Notes: generated by a model from the letters alone, not told the origin. Positions 9,433 to 18,701 are shown, numbered from the stretch's first letter. The stretch is 30,750 bases of DNA from Bacteroidia bacterium (GCA_025999775.1 BNXT01000001.1:1-30750), one strand, 5' to 3'. A program made the numbers and translations.

Positions 9433-10934
9433 GAAAAATAAAAAACATCCTGATAATCGCCGTGTTAACGTCGGCAAGCGCGTTGACGGCGCAACCGTTG
9501 CGGCATGAGTTTTCGCTCAATGCCGGCGGTGGCATATCAACCCTGAATTACAAACCTGTCGCAGGCAAAGCCGCACTCGGTTTTGGCGGCTTTGCGGGGA
9601 TGGGCTACCTGTTCCGCTTCAACGAACACTGGGGACTGGCTACGGGCTTAGAAGTGGCGCTGTTCAACGGCAAGTACTCGATAGCGTCGCTGAGCGACCA
9701 GTATATGAGTAACGACGGCGAAGAAGACTTCGAGTTTTACTACACCGTATCCAACTACCGCGACCGGCAACAGGCAATCCTACTGAATATTCCGCTGATG
9801 TTGCATTTCCAAACGGGTAAATTCTATGCAGCGCTGGGCGGCAAAGCCGGTATTCCGCTGAGCGCAAAGTTCAACAACAGCATGGACAAGCTGACTGCAT
9901 CGGGTAAATTCGCCTCAGGAGAATTTACGTTGAACAACCCTCGGTTTATGGGTTTCGGTGAGTTCACCAACCTGAGTAACAAGGGTAATTTGACATTGAA
10001 GACCGCATTGTTTGCTTCGGCGGAAGCAGGCATAAGGTGGCGATTGAGCAACAATATAGTCCTTTCCACCGGATTGTATGTTGATTACGGCGTGAACAAC
10101 ATACGTCCGCCTGTTACCGCGCCCCTGATTGCCTACGCCTTCAATGCCGACTATCAGCCCAATTCGCTCGTAACTTCCACCAACGCTAACAAACCCTTTA
10201 TCGACAAGCTGAACCCGATAGCGGTAGGCATCAAGATAGGGATAGTATTCGGAGCACCAACAGACAAAGCGTCGAAAGCAACTCCCGACTCCGTAGCTGT
10301 CGCACCCGTAGCTGTCGCATCTGAAGTTGTTGCACCTAAAGCTGTCGCACCTGTAGTTGTCGTACCTGAAACTAAACTCTGGATCGAAACAACGAAAAAG
10401 CCGCAAATAACCGAAGAACCGCGCCTTGCCGAACAAAAACGTGTGGAAGAGCCGCGAGTAGTCGAAGAACCGCGCCTTGCCGAACAAAAGCGTGTGGAAG
10501 AGCCGCGAATAACCGAAAAAACGCGTCTCGTCGGACAAAAACGTGTAGAAACTCAGCGATTGACGGAAGAACAGCGTCAATATGCCATAGCCAGAGAGAT
10601 AATACGCATGTACGTGGATGGCTATTCACTGAACGGCACGGCATTGTCTGCCTCGCAGAAATTTGAACTTGACGGAAAAGCCGCCTTGTTGTTAGAGTTC
10701 TATCCCAAAGGACCCATTGTCATTGAAGGTCACGCCTGCAATATCGGTATCCACTCTATCAACGTGATGATAGGCAGAAAACGCGCCGAAAACGTCAAAA
10801 ACTACCTTATCAAAAAAGGCATCGCCGCCAATCGCATGACGGTCGTCTCCAAAGCCGAAAGGGAACCGATTGTGACAAATACCAGCGAAGCAAATAGAAA
10901 GAAAAATCGAAGAGTGATGGTGAGGATTGAATAA
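9429..10934 (+). CDS. Outer-membrane beta-barrel protein with C-terminal OmpA-like domain
   Basis: 501 codons. The start ATG overlaps the adhesin stop (ATGA), which suggests translational coupling. Residues 1-22 look like a signal peptide (MRKIKNILIIAVLTSASALT, then AQ). About residues 25-280 have alternating aromatic/glycine-rich strands resembling the Bacteroidota outer-membrane beta-barrel families. Residues 285-375 are a linker: Ala/Val/Pro-rich first, then charged tandem units of the type EEPRLAEQKRVE. The last 100 or so residues match an OmpA peptidoglycan-binding domain (IEGHACNIG at 431-439, GRKRAENVKNYL, GIAANRM, NRRVMVRIE). The usual Asp of GHxDN is replaced: the motif reads GHACN. 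The Arg of the RAxxV motif is kept. A likely role is anchoring or displaying the adhesin at the outer membrane. That role is inferred from gene order and is not shown by the sequence. Confidence 0.85.
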   Translation: MRKIKNILIIAVLTSASALTAQPLRHEFSLNAGGGISTLNYKPVAGKAALGFGGFAGMGYLFRFNEHWGLATGLEVALFNGKYSIASLSDQYMSNDGEEDFEFYYTVSNYRDRQQAILLNIPLMLHFQTGKFYAALGGKAGIPLSAKFNNSMDKLTASGKFASGEFTLNNPRFMGFGEFTNLSNKGNLTLKTALFASAEAGIRWRLSNNIVLSTGLYVDYGVNNIRPPVTAPLIAYAFNADYQPNSLVTSTNANKPFIDKLNPIAVGIKIGIVFGAPTDKASKATPDSVAVAPVAVASEVVAPKAVAPVVVVPETKLWIETTKKPQITEEPRLAEQKRVEEPRVVEEPRLAEQKRVEEPRITEKTRLVGQKRVETQRLTEEQRQYAIAREIIRMYVDGYSLNGTALSASQKFELDGKAALLLEFYPKGPIVIEGHACNIGIHSINVMIGRKRAENVKNYLIKKGIAANRMTVVSKAEREPIVTNTSEANRKKNRRVMVRIE

Positions 10935-11003
10935 TGAATAATGAATAATGAATAATGAATAATGAATAATGAATAATGAACAATGAACAATGAACAATGA
11001 ATA
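10932..11003 (+). repeat. Heptanucleotide tandem array (AATGAAT / AATGAAC)
   Basis: About ten 7-bp units start at the stop codon of the OmpA-family gene; its TAA is part of the first unit. On the plus strand the array has stops in all frames, and on the minus strand it is open in all frames, which creates a spurious ORF. It is the reverse complement of the array at the right end of the window. Confidence 0.9.
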
Positions 11004-11018
11004 ATATGTGGCGTGTCT

Positions 11019-11080
11019 AAATTTCTACATTTCTAAATTTCTCAATTCTCCACTCTCAATTATTCATTGTTCATTGTTTT
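11019..11080. repeat. Composite intergenic repeat (ATTTCTA / TCTCAATTCTCCAC / TTCATTG units)
   Basis: Contains TAAATTTCTACATTTCTAAA, then TCTCAATTCTCCACTCTCAA, then TTCATTGTTCATTG. The same unit types recur near 18595-18653, 23081-23193 and 30574-30750, in either orientation. Confidence 0.75.
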
Positions 11081-11103
11081 ATGTGTATTTTGAATTTTTT
11101 ATG

Positions 11104-11111
11104 TAATTTTG
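11104..11111 (+). promoter_or_regulatory. -7 box (TAATTTTG) for the acyltransferase gene
   Basis: Matches the Bacteroidota consensus TAnnTTTG, 46 bp before the ATG. No TTG sits at the usual -33 distance, so the match is partial. Confidence 0.5.
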
Positions 11112-11157
11112 TAGTACGGTTTGACTATTCGTTTCAAACAACATAAAACTAACGCAC

Positions 11158-12015
11158 ATGAAAACAACCTTAGAAATCACAGAAAAGCCCGTTGATATCA
11201 AGCGTTTTATCGGCGAAAAAAATGCGAAGTTAGCACGTCGCATACCATGGTTCATCTATAGTTGGCTCAATAAAATCCTGCATGTGGATGAACTCAACGC
11301 CATGTTAGTGCACAATAAAGACGCTTGGGGTGTTGATTTTGCCACTGCCCTAATCCATGATTTCAAGATTACTATGAATGTTCACGGCATCGAGAATATT
11401 CATCCCGAAGACCGCTGTATCATTATTGCCAATCATCCGTTAGGCGGTATGGATGGCGTGGCTTTGATCAGCAGCGTTGGGCAGGTTCACAAGAACATCG
11501 TATTTCCGGTGAACGACATCCTCTATGCGCTCACCAATTTGCATCCAGTGTTTACGCGTGTCAACAAATACGGTAATAATCGGGACAATGTCAAAAATCT
11601 ATTAGACGTTTTTAATAGCGAACGTACCGTGTTGTACTTTCCTGCCGGTCTGTGTTCACGTCGCCAAAAAGACGGTTCCATCTGCGATTTGGAATGGAAG
11701 CCCACCTTTGTTGCACAGGCTCAACGCACCAAACGTAATGTTATTCCCGTGTTTATAGATGCTCACAACTCAAAGAAATTCTACAACCTCGCCTACTGGC
11801 GCAAAAAATTAGGGTTAAAAAACTTTAATATTGAGCAATTGTACTTAGTAGATGAAGGGTTTAAGTTTGCCAATAAAACAATAACCCTCACCATCGGGAA
11901 ACCCATTCCCTACACCATCTTTGATGATCGTTATTCAACGGCACAGTGGGCAACGTTTCTCAAGCAGCATACCTACGACCTAAAGAATCAACCGGATAAA
12001 GTTTTCAGCGTTTAA
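11158..12015 (+). CDS. PlsC-like (lysophospholipid/glycerolipid) acyltransferase
   Basis: 285 codons. The core acyltransferase motif is NHPLGGMDG at residues 92-100; His93 and Asp99 would be the catalytic pair. A second family motif, [10 protein letters not shown], lies at 160-169, and a proline-containing motif (VIPVFIDA) near 196. The family transfers acyl groups in membrane lipid synthesis at the inner membrane. The HPLGGxDG variant has one more residue between His and Asp than the classical HX4D. It is typical of the haemolysin-type/GlsA-like branch of Bacteroidota, where O-acylation of N-acyl glycine (glycine lipids) is one known job. No partner N-acyltransferase gene is in the window, so the substrate stays open. 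There is no signal peptide. The 3' end overlaps the convergent parE by 4 bp (TTAA). Confidence 0.82.
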   Translation: MKTTLEITEKPVDIKRFIGEKNAKLARRIPWFIYSWLNKILHVDELNAMLVHNKDAWGVDFATALIHDFKITMNVHGIENIHPEDRCIIIANHPLGGMDGVALISSVGQVHKNIVFPVNDILYALTNLHPVFTRVNKYGNNRDNVKNLLDVFNSERTVLYFPAGLCSRRQKDGSICDLEWKPTFVAQAQRTKRNVIPVFIDAHNSKKFYNLAYWRKKLGLKNFNIEQLYLVDEGFKFANKTITLTIGKPIPYTIFDDRYSTAQWATFLKQHTYDLKNQPDKVFSV

Positions 12016-13847
12016 GCTTCAATCTCTGCGTTTAGATTTTGGATAATAAAATCCTGTCGTTCGGGGGTGTTATCACCCATATAAAACTTTAGTAACTCAT
12101 CAATACCGGAGTCTTTCCTAAGTATCACCGGATCTATGCGCATTTCGGGACCTATGAATGTTTTAAATTCGTCAGGCGATATTTCCCCAAGTCCTTTGAA
12201 TCGCGTAATTTCGCTTTGTTCACCCAATTTACGAAGCGCCGCCACGCGTTCGTTATCGGAATAGCAATAGAACGTTTGGTCTTTTTTGCGTACCCTAAAC
12301 AGCGGTGTTTGCAGGATATACACGTGTCCGCTTCGTACAAGGTCGGGATAAAACTTCAGAAAAAAGGTTAATACCAGCAATCGGATGTGCATACCGTCCA
12401 CATCGGCATCGGTCGCTATGACGATGTTATTGTAACGCAGATTTTCCAAGTCATCCTCAATATTGAGCGCTGCTTGAAGCATATTGAGTTCTTCATTTCT
12501 ATACACAAATTCTTTCGTTTCTTTATATGTATTTTTCGGTTTTCCGCGTAATTTGAAGACTGCTTGTATATTCACGTCGCGCACTTTGGTAACGCTACCG
12601 CCTGCCGAATCGCCCTCCGTGATAAACAGGGTGGTTTCTAATTTTCGTTCATCGTTAGAATTGTAGTGCACACGACAATCGCAAAGTTTTTTATTATGAA
12701 CGCTTACTTTTTTAGCGCTATCGCGTGCCAACTTTTTGATGTTATCCATGCCTTTACGCTCTTTCTCATTCTGCACAATCTTTTGAAGTAGGAGTTCTGC
12801 CGTTTCGCTGTTGATATGGAGATAGTCGTCAAGTTGTTTTTTAACGATATTACCAATGAAATTACGAATAGTTTCGCCTTTTCCTTCGGGTGCAGTATGG
12901 GTAGAGCCGAGTTTGGTTTTTGTTTGGCTTTCAAAAGTAGGTTCTTGGACGCGGATACTCAAAGCGGCAACGATAGCGGCACGAATATCGGCAGCATCAA
13001 ACTCTTTACGGTAAAACTCACGGATGGTACGAACAATAGCCTCTCTAAAAGCTGCTTGGTGCGTGCCGCCCTGCGGCGTGTATTGTCCATTGACAAAGGA
13101 TACGTACTCTTCTCCGTATTGTTGGGGATGATGCGTAAAAGCGAGTTCAAAATCCTCATCTTTAAGGTGAATAATCGGATAACAAGGTTCGCGATCCAAA
13201 GTATTGGTTAATAAGTTGTACAGACCGTTTTTTGCCGATATAGATAGGTCATTAAACTTTATGGTCAGCCCATTGTTGAGATAGGCATAGTTCCACAGCA
13301 TTTTTTCTACGTATTCATCCCGATAGTGGTAATTTTTAAACAATTCTGCGTCGGGCGTAAACACTATTTTAGTACCGTTACGCAGGGTGGTATTTTGTAA
13401 GTCCTCTTCTTTAGAGAGTACGCCACGCGTAAACTCAGCGCTTTTGGTTTGTCCGTCACGTATGGATTGCACTTTAAAATAGCTGGATAGGGCGTTCACC
13501 GCTTTGGTACCGACACCATTTAACCCTACTGACTTTTTAAAGGCTTTGCTGTCGTATTTTCCGCCTGTGTTCATTTTAGATACGCAGTCCACGGTCTTAT
13601 TCAGGGGGATACCGCGCCCGTAGTCTCGTACCGTTACGGTTTCTTCTTCAATTTTCACCTCAATAATCCGTCCATTACCCATGACAAATTCGTCAATGCT
13701 ATTGTCTATCACTTCTTTCAGCAGTACGTAGATGCCGTCATCGTGCGAAGAGCCATCGCCAATTTTTCCGATGTACATACCCGGACGGCGACGTATATGG
13801 TCAATCCAGTCTAATGTAATGATATTTTCCTCTGTGTATGCAATCAT
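12012..13847 (-). CDS. parE: DNA topoisomerase IV subunit B
   Basis: 611 codons. The N-terminal GHKL ATPase has [10 protein letters not shown] (residues 18-27), VIDNSIDE and DYGRGIPL. A transducer domain carries [15 protein letters not shown]. The C-terminal TOPRIM domain has ITEGDSAGG and [11 protein letters not shown], the Mg-binding DxD region. Together with ParC (not in the window) it would decatenate chromosomes. I call ParE rather than GyrB because the second type-II B subunit here (19460-21439) has the fuller GyrB signature, and this one has the Bacteroidota ParE N-terminus and length. The gene starts 7 bp after panC and is probably transcribed with it. Confidence 0.9.
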   Translation of the reverse strand: MIAYTEENIITLDWIDHIRRRPGMYIGKIGDGSSHDDGIYVLLKEVIDNSIDEFVMGNGRIIEVKIEEETVTVRDYGRGIPLNKTVDCVSKMNTGGKYDSKAFKKSVGLNGVGTKAVNALSSYFKVQSIRDGQTKSAEFTRGVLSKEEDLQNTTLRNGTKIVFTPDAELFKNYHYRDEYVEKMLWNYAYLNNGLTIKFNDLSISAKNGLYNLLTNTLDREPCYPIIHLKDEDFELAFTHHPQQYGEEYVSFVNGQYTPQGGTHQAAFREAIVRTIREFYRKEFDAADIRAAIVAALSIRVQEPTFESQTKTKLGSTHTAPEGKGETIRNFIGNIVKKQLDDYLHINSETAELLLQKIVQNEKERKGMDNIKKLARDSAKKVSVHNKKLCDCRVHYNSNDERKLETTLFITEGDSAGGSVTKVRDVNIQAVFKLRGKPKNTYKETKEFVYRNEELNMLQAALNIEDDLENLRYNNIVIATDADVDGMHIRLLVLTFFLKFYPDLVRSGHVYILQTPLFRVRKKDQTFYCYSDNERVAALRKLGEQSEITRFKGLGEISPDEFKTFIGPEMRIDPVILRKDSGIDELLKFYMGDNTPERQDFIIQNLNAEIEA

Positions 13848-13854
13848 TGTTTAC

Positions 13855-14691
13855 TTAGAATTTAACATTGTCGATCAGTCGGACATCACTCAAATAGATA
13901 GCCACGCAACCGATGCTTCGGGAAGATGCTTGCCACTGTTGTATCGGACGCAGGGTTTTACTATCCACAATCTCGAAATAATCCAATTTTGTGCGGGGAA
14001 TATGCTTGAGTTGGTCTATAACAAAGCCTTTCAGTTTATCAGGTTCAAAAATGCCGACGAGGTCGCGCGCATCACGTAGTATCTTGTGTATCTGCGGCGC
14101 TATCCGGCGGTCTTCAACAGACAAACGCACATTACGTGAACTCATTGCTAAGCCGTCCGATTCACGAACAATAGGGCAAGCGACAATTTCAACCGGCAGA
14201 TGTTCGTTTTCCACTAATTTACGGATAATCGTCAATTGTTGAAAATCTTTTTCGCCGAAATAGGCTGTTGAGGGCTTCACTATGTCAAACAAGCGTTTTA
14301 CAACCGTTGCAACGCCATTGAAGTGCCCTTTACGGTATTGACCTTCCATCACCTCCTCCAACTCTCCAAAATCGTAGGTTTCGGTAGGTGGCGTAGGATA
14401 AATCTCCTGTTCATTCGGAATAAACACAACATCGCAATGTACTCTTTCTAATAACGGCAAATCGTCATCAATATTGCGGGGATATTTTACGAGATCATCC
14501 GCATTGTCGAACTGTATCGGATTCACAAAGATGCTCACCACGCTGATTTCATTTTCACGTTTTGCTTGTCGCACGAGCGATAAATGACCTTTGTGCAGAG
14601 CGCCCATCGTAGGCACAAACCCGATAAAAGGATTTGTACCCAGCGTCTCCAAATGTCGTCGCAAGTCTGATTTTGTTTTACAAACTATCAT
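13855..14691 (-). CDS. panC: Pantothenate synthetase
   Basis: 278 codons, normal length for the family. The enzyme joins pantoate and beta-alanine using ATP in the cytoplasm, the last step of vitamin B5 synthesis. The HIGH-like nucleotide-binding motif is PTMGALHKGH (residues 27-36). It is followed by FVNPIQF, the GHFNGVATVV segment, YFGEKDFQQL, and the KMSKS-like segment GLAMSSRN. A good promoter lies just upstream. parE follows after 7 bp. panB and panD are not in the window. Confidence 0.96.
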   Translation of the reverse strand: MIVCKTKSDLRRHLETLGTNPFIGFVPTMGALHKGHLSLVRQAKRENEISVVSIFVNPIQFDNADDLVKYPRNIDDDLPLLERVHCDVVFIPNEQEIYPTPPTETYDFGELEEVMEGQYRKGHFNGVATVVKRLFDIVKPSTAYFGEKDFQQLTIIRKLVENEHLPVEIVACPIVRESDGLAMSSRNVRLSVEDRRIAPQIHKILRDARDLVGIFEPDKLKGFVIDQLKHIPRTKLDYFEIVDSKTLRPIQQWQASSRSIGCVAIYLSDVRLIDNVKF

Positions 14692-14710
14692 TGTTCTTTA
14701 ATTTTAACTG

Positions 14711-14740
14711 CAAAGGTACGTTTTTTTTTTAGTATCCAAA
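14711..14740 (-). promoter_or_regulatory. Promoter of panC-parE (TTTG, 18 bp, TACCTTTG)
   Basis: On the minus strand TTTG (14740-14737) is followed after 18 bp by TACCTTTG (14718-14711), about 20 bp before the panC ATG. Both parts fit the Bacteroidota -33/-7 pattern. The -33 part lies at the very end of the upstream peptidase gene. Confidence 0.7.
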
Positions 14741-17659
14741 CAGCTCCTCTAAGGATAGTTCCTTCACGGTGGCTATCTTATTCAGGTATTTGAAATCAAG
14801 TTTGTCACGTTTTCCAATGATCAGGACTGAATAGGGAGCAGATTTCACGTGTTGGTCAAAATAGTTTTGAACATCGCTTAACGTCATCGTTTGAATGTCT
14901 TCAAAGGTGGCTTTACGATAGTCATAGTCAATGCCTAAATCTTGCAACGACAGGTATGTCCAGAAAACATTGGTCTTTGTCCACCGCTCTGAGCGAAGAT
15001 TGTTCAATACCGTTTCTTTGCTTACCGTAAACGCTTTTTCAGAACTTGGCATATTAGTTAACAATTCGCGGAAGGCATCCATTGCGTTTACCATTTTATC
15101 GGCTTGCGTGCCCACATACGCCTGTACGTAGTTGGAAAAGCCTTTTCTTGCGGGGTTGGACACGTAGGCATACGCCGAATACGCCAATGCGCGGGCTTCC
15201 CTGATTTCCTGAAAGACGATGGAGTTCATACCGCCGCCGTAATAGGTGTTAAACATCGTTTCGGCGGGCATCAGTGCCGGGTCGAACGGTTTGTCTTTGG
15301 CTAAGAAGAAAATCTCTGCCTGCACCATATCATAGTCGGCGAAATAGACAACCGGCTTATCCATCGGCAGTTCGGGATATTCCACGCGGGCGGGAACGTC
15401 CTGCAATACTGCCGGTGTCTTGAATCCTTTCACCAAAGACAATACGTTGTCTTTTTTGTCGGGTCCATAATAGTAAACCCCATGCTTATACGAGGAAAAA
15501 CTTTTGATAATATCGACCAATTCCTGTGGATCAATCGCCTTTAATTCCTGTTCTGTCAAGATGTCCGTAAACGCCGATTTTTTTCCGAATTTTGCGTAAT
15601 TTATCAAACCTCTTTGAAGAATTTGCGCCTTGTTCAACTTGGTATTCGCCCGTTTTTTGAGGATGTCGTTAACCATATTGTCGTATGCTTCTTGGTTCAC
15701 AACAGCATCTTGCATCATTTCTTCCATTAGCGCCAACGAACGCGGCATCGTTTCGTCCAAACCGAAGAGGTTGACATACGAACGTCCTGCCGTCGAATAC
15801 GCATTGAAACTCATTGCTAACTTATACATCTCCATCTTCAAGGCTTCCGGCGTGTATTTAGACGTACCCAAGTAAGGTAAGTATTGGAATGCCAATGCTA
15901 ATTTTTTGTCGGTGATATTGGATATTTCTACAAATTGGTTGAGTGAATAGGTTTTATTAGATACATTTTTGGTGTAATAAAAATCAATACCATCCTTAAT
16001 TGGTTCTTTTTTAATCACGTCCTTGAAATCAATAAATACCGGTTCGATAGGTTCGGTTTCGATTGCCAACAAGTCTTTGGCAAAGGGCGATTCGTTGTCG
16101 CGGTTGACCAAAACGGCAGTAATGCTGGGTTTCTCCACAACCACTTTTTCTTTATTCACACCTGTGCGCTTATAAACCGTTACATAGTTTTCGGCGAAGA
16201 ATGTGTTGGCAAAATCCACCACTTGCGCCTTGGTTATTTTTGCCATTTCGTCGATTTTCGACACATAATCTTTCCACGGAACCTGAGTGATGAACGCATC
16301 CAAGAATTCGTAACACGCGCCACGACCATCGGTGGTGTATATCACACGCAATTTTTTGTTGTTGATAATCGCCTGCAACAGTTCCTCGTCAAAATCGCCT
16401 GCTTTCAGTTTTTGAATTTCGTCCTGAATCAGCCCGCTGATTTCTTCCAGCGACTGACCTTCGCGCGGCGTACCCATAAAGAGGAAAATCCCGTAATCGG
16501 TCAGCGATTCGGCTCCGGCATTCAGCCCCAGCACTTTTTGCTTTTGCAACAAATCGAGGTCAATCAAGCCCGCTTTCCCATTGTTAAAAATATCGCCAAT
16601 CAGGTCTAAATACAAAGCGTCTTTCGATTTAACATCGCCATAGCGGTAAGCCACCATCACGCGTTCTTGGTCGGGCGTGGTAATCTCAAAAGTCTTTGCA
16701 GCAGTGATAGGTTCTTCTTTAATGGGTTCGGGATGAAGCTCTTCATTACTCGGCTGCATCTGACCAAAATACGTATCCACAATTTTAATCGTCTTTTCAA
16801 AATCCAAATCGCCGGTCATCAGCACCGCCATATTATTGGGGACATAGAATTTCTTCTGAAAAGCCATCACGCTGTACATCGAAGGCGATTTCAAGTGTTC
16901 CGGCAAACCAATAACACTCGTTTGATAGGGGTGTTTTTCAAACAAACCGGCAAAAACTTTATCCCACATCAGTCGATAACCGTTGTCCTGACTGCGGTTA
17001 TATTCCTCGTAAACGGTTTCCAATTCAGTATGGAACAGACGGAGTTGCATATTGAGAAAACGGTCGTATTCCAACTTGAGGAACGGCTCTAACTTGTTGG
17101 CAGGTATCTCGTTAACATAAGCCGTGAGGTCGTAGCTTGTGAAGGCGTTTGTTCCCGAAGCGCCGATAGCGCCCGTCATCTTGTCATATTCGTTTGAAAT
17201 AGCGTGTTTGGAAGCCTCATAAGATACAGCGTCAATTTGTTTGTAGATTACTTTCCGTTCTGCAGCGTTAACTGTTTTTTTGTGCAATTCAAACAAGTTG
17301 AAAATGCTGTCTAACAGTGGTTTTTCCTTTTCCCAATCGGAGGTTCCGAATTTATCCGTACCTTTAAACATCATGTGTTCAAGATAGTGAGCCAAGCCTG
17401 TATTGTCGCGCGGCTCATCCTTAGCTCCCGCTCTCACAGCAATAATAGTCTGAATACGCGGCTCATCCGTGTTTTTCGACAAATACACCTTAAGTCCGTT
17501 CTTCAATGTATAGATACGTGCTTTGTAGGGATCGTTCGTTACTTCTTCGTACTGATACCCATTTTTGTCCGCTTTGGATACTGTATTATAGCTTTTCCCA
17601 TCGCATGCCGTCAATAAGACTATTACAGTCAATAATACTAATGATACTACTTTCTTCAT
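14729..17659 (-). CDS. M16 (insulinase/pitrilysin-type) zinc metallopeptidase, lipoprotein
   Basis: 976 codons, the double-length form with two M16 halves in one chain. The N-terminus is a lipoprotein signal (MKKVVSLVLLTVIVLLTAC, Cys19 acylated), so the enzyme is membrane-anchored in the cell envelope. The inverted zinc motif HYLEH sits at residues 91-95, with Glu94 as catalytic base. The third zinc ligand is probably a Glu in ELETVYEE (212-219). The second half (from about residue 560) has no HxxEH and would be the structural half, with a YYGGGMNSIVFQEIRE segment near its C-terminal part. It probably degrades peptides in the periplasm. It follows rnfB by 57 bp on the same strand. I see no promoter box in that gap, so co-transcription with rnfB is likely. 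Confidence 0.92.
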   Translation of the reverse strand: MKKVVSLVLLTVIVLLTACDGKSYNTVSKADKNGYQYEEVTNDPYKARIYTLKNGLKVYLSKNTDEPRIQTIIAVRAGAKDEPRDNTGLAHYLEHMMFKGTDKFGTSDWEKEKPLLDSIFNLFELHKKTVNAAERKVIYKQIDAVSYEASKHAISNEYDKMTGAIGASGTNAFTSYDLTAYVNEIPANKLEPFLKLEYDRFLNMQLRLFHTELETVYEEYNRSQDNGYRLMWDKVFAGLFEKHPYQTSVIGLPEHLKSPSMYSVMAFQKKFYVPNNMAVLMTGDLDFEKTIKIVDTYFGQMQPSNEELHPEPIKEEPITAAKTFEITTPDQERVMVAYRYGDVKSKDALYLDLIGDIFNNGKAGLIDLDLLQKQKVLGLNAGAESLTDYGIFLFMGTPREGQSLEEISGLIQDEIQKLKAGDFDEELLQAIINNKKLRVIYTTDGRGACYEFLDAFITQVPWKDYVSKIDEMAKITKAQVVDFANTFFAENYVTVYKRTGVNKEKVVVEKPSITAVLVNRDNESPFAKDLLAIETEPIEPVFIDFKDVIKKEPIKDGIDFYYTKNVSNKTYSLNQFVEISNITDKKLALAFQYLPYLGTSKYTPEALKMEMYKLAMSFNAYSTAGRSYVNLFGLDETMPRSLALMEEMMQDAVVNQEAYDNMVNDILKKRANTKLNKAQILQRGLINYAKFGKKSAFTDILTEQELKAIDPQELVDIIKSFSSYKHGVYYYGPDKKDNVLSLVKGFKTPAVLQDVPARVEYPELPMDKPVVYFADYDMVQAEIFFLAKDKPFDPALMPAETMFNTYYGGGMNSIVFQEIREARALAYSAYAYVSNPARKGFSNYVQAYVGTQADKMVNAMDAFRELLTNMPSSEKAFTVSKETVLNNLRSERWTKTNVFWTYLSLQDLGIDYDYRKATFEDIQTMTLSDVQNYFDQHVKSAPYSVLIIGKRDKLDFKYLNKIATVKELSLEELFGY

Positions 17660-17716
17660 TTGATTGTATTTTATTTTTCAAAATTGTTTATACTTAGCCA
17701 TATATCAAAAAAATCT

Positions 17717-18547
17717 CTAATTATTCTTTGCAGGAAAATTAAGTTCATGAATAGCGCCGGTCGGACATTCAACCACACACTTACGACATAATTTACATTT
17801 CATATAGTCCAAATAGGCGACATTATTGGTAACCGTGATTGCCTCAAAGGCGCATACTTTCTGACACTTACCACAGCCTATACACGCCACAGTACAATGT
17901 TTGCGAGCTAATGCTCCTTTTTCCTTATTAACACACGAAACCCATATCCGGCGGCTTTTAAACCCCTTGTTACGCAGTTTAATAATGCCACGCGGACATG
18001 CTTTGATGCAAGCGCCGCACGCAGTACATGTTGTTTCATCCACCTCGGGTAAACCTGTCTCTGCATTGATGCTAAGCGCCCCAAACTGGCATTTCTTGAC
18101 GCAATCGCCAAAGCCCACGCATCCCTGAGGACATCCGGCAGTTCCGGTGTAGATATTGGACGAAAATTGACAATTATGAACGCCATCAAACGACACTGTT
18201 CTCGGGGCATTCTGCAACGACCCCGAACAGCATACCACAGCCACTTTAGGTTCTCCCACAGAAGCTTGCACGCCCATCACGGCGGCAATCTGTTCCATCA
18301 TAGCGGCTCCACCCACCGGACAAAGCATACCTTCGAGACTGCCTTTCTTGACGACCATATCTGCAAAATTACGACATCCTGCATACCCACAACCGCCGCA
18401 ATTAGCCCCCGGTAAACATTCTGCAACCAGATCTATACGCGGGTCTTCCTCTACTTTGAATTTCTGCGCTACAAAATACAGAATAAACGCTGATATAAGA
18501 GCTACGGCTCCCAAAACTATCAATGCAACAATAATAACATTACTCAC
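17717..18547 (-). CDS. rnfB: Rnf electron-transport complex subunit B (Fe-S)
   Basis: 276 codons with a GTG start at 18547-18545; no in-frame ATG lies closer to the promoter. Residues 4-26 form one membrane helix. The RnfB Fe-S motif follows (Cys44, Cys50, Cys53, Cys58, Cys76; GANCGGCGYAGC). Four ferredoxin-type clusters come after it: CPQGCVGFGDC, CTACGACIKAC, CIGCGKCQKVC and CKLCRKCVVEC. RnfB passes electrons from reduced ferredoxin into the membrane Rnf complex, which couples ferredoxin:NAD oxidoreduction to ion pumping. The usual partners rnfC, D, G, E and A are not downstream; the next gene is a peptidase. Confidence 0.93.
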   Translation of the reverse strand: MSNVIIVALIVLGAVALISAFILYFVAQKFKVEEDPRIDLVAECLPGANCGGCGYAGCRNFADMVVKKGSLEGMLCPVGGAAMMEQIAAVMGVQASVGEPKVAVVCCSGSLQNAPRTVSFDGVHNCQFSSNIYTGTAGCPQGCVGFGDCVKKCQFGALSINAETGLPEVDETTCTACGACIKACPRGIIKLRNKGFKSRRIWVSCVNKEKGALARKHCTVACIGCGKCQKVCAFEAITVTNNVAYLDYMKCKLCRKCVVECPTGAIHELNFPAKNN

Positions 18548-18572
18548 GGCATCTAAATTTCATTATATTTCG

Positions 18573-18580
18573 CGAAGGTA
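18573..18580 (-). promoter_or_regulatory. Possible -7 box of rnfB (TACCTTCG)
   Basis: One mismatch to TAnnTTTG, about 25 bp before the GTG start. No convincing -33 TTG. Confidence 0.4.
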
Positions 18581-18594
18581 CAAAATATTTTTTA

Positions 18595-18653
18595 ATTAAG
18601 GAATTAGAAATGCAGAAATTTAGAAATTCCCCCAAATTGTTCATTATTCATTG
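18595..18653. repeat. Composite intergenic repeat
   Basis: AATTAAGGAATTAGAAATGC, then AGAAATTTAGAAATTCCCCC, then TTGTTCATTATTCATTG. The unit order matches 30574-30640, and it is inverted at 23081-23130. Confidence 0.75.
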
Positions 18654-18684
18654 TTGTGTATTTTGGAAATTTTATGTACATTTG
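18654..18684 (+). promoter_or_regulatory. Promoter of lolD (TTG, 20 bp, TACATTTG)
   Basis: TTG at 18654-18656 and TACATTTG at 18677-18684, 18 bp before the ATG. The -33 part overlaps the edge of the composite repeat. Confidence 0.75.
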
Positions 18685-18701
18685 CAGGATAAAATTATTA
18701 A

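Noticed and set aside
10692..10997. Minus-strand ORF with a HYSLFI-type repeat start
   Set aside because: It is the translation of the heptanucleotide array, which is stop-free on that strand, followed by the antisense of the OmpA-family gene.
17956..17970. TTTAAACCCCTTGT inside rnfB, shared with the adhesin palindrome
   Set aside because: Only half of the palindrome is present, it encodes normal RnfB sequence, and a match of this size in one place is probably chance.
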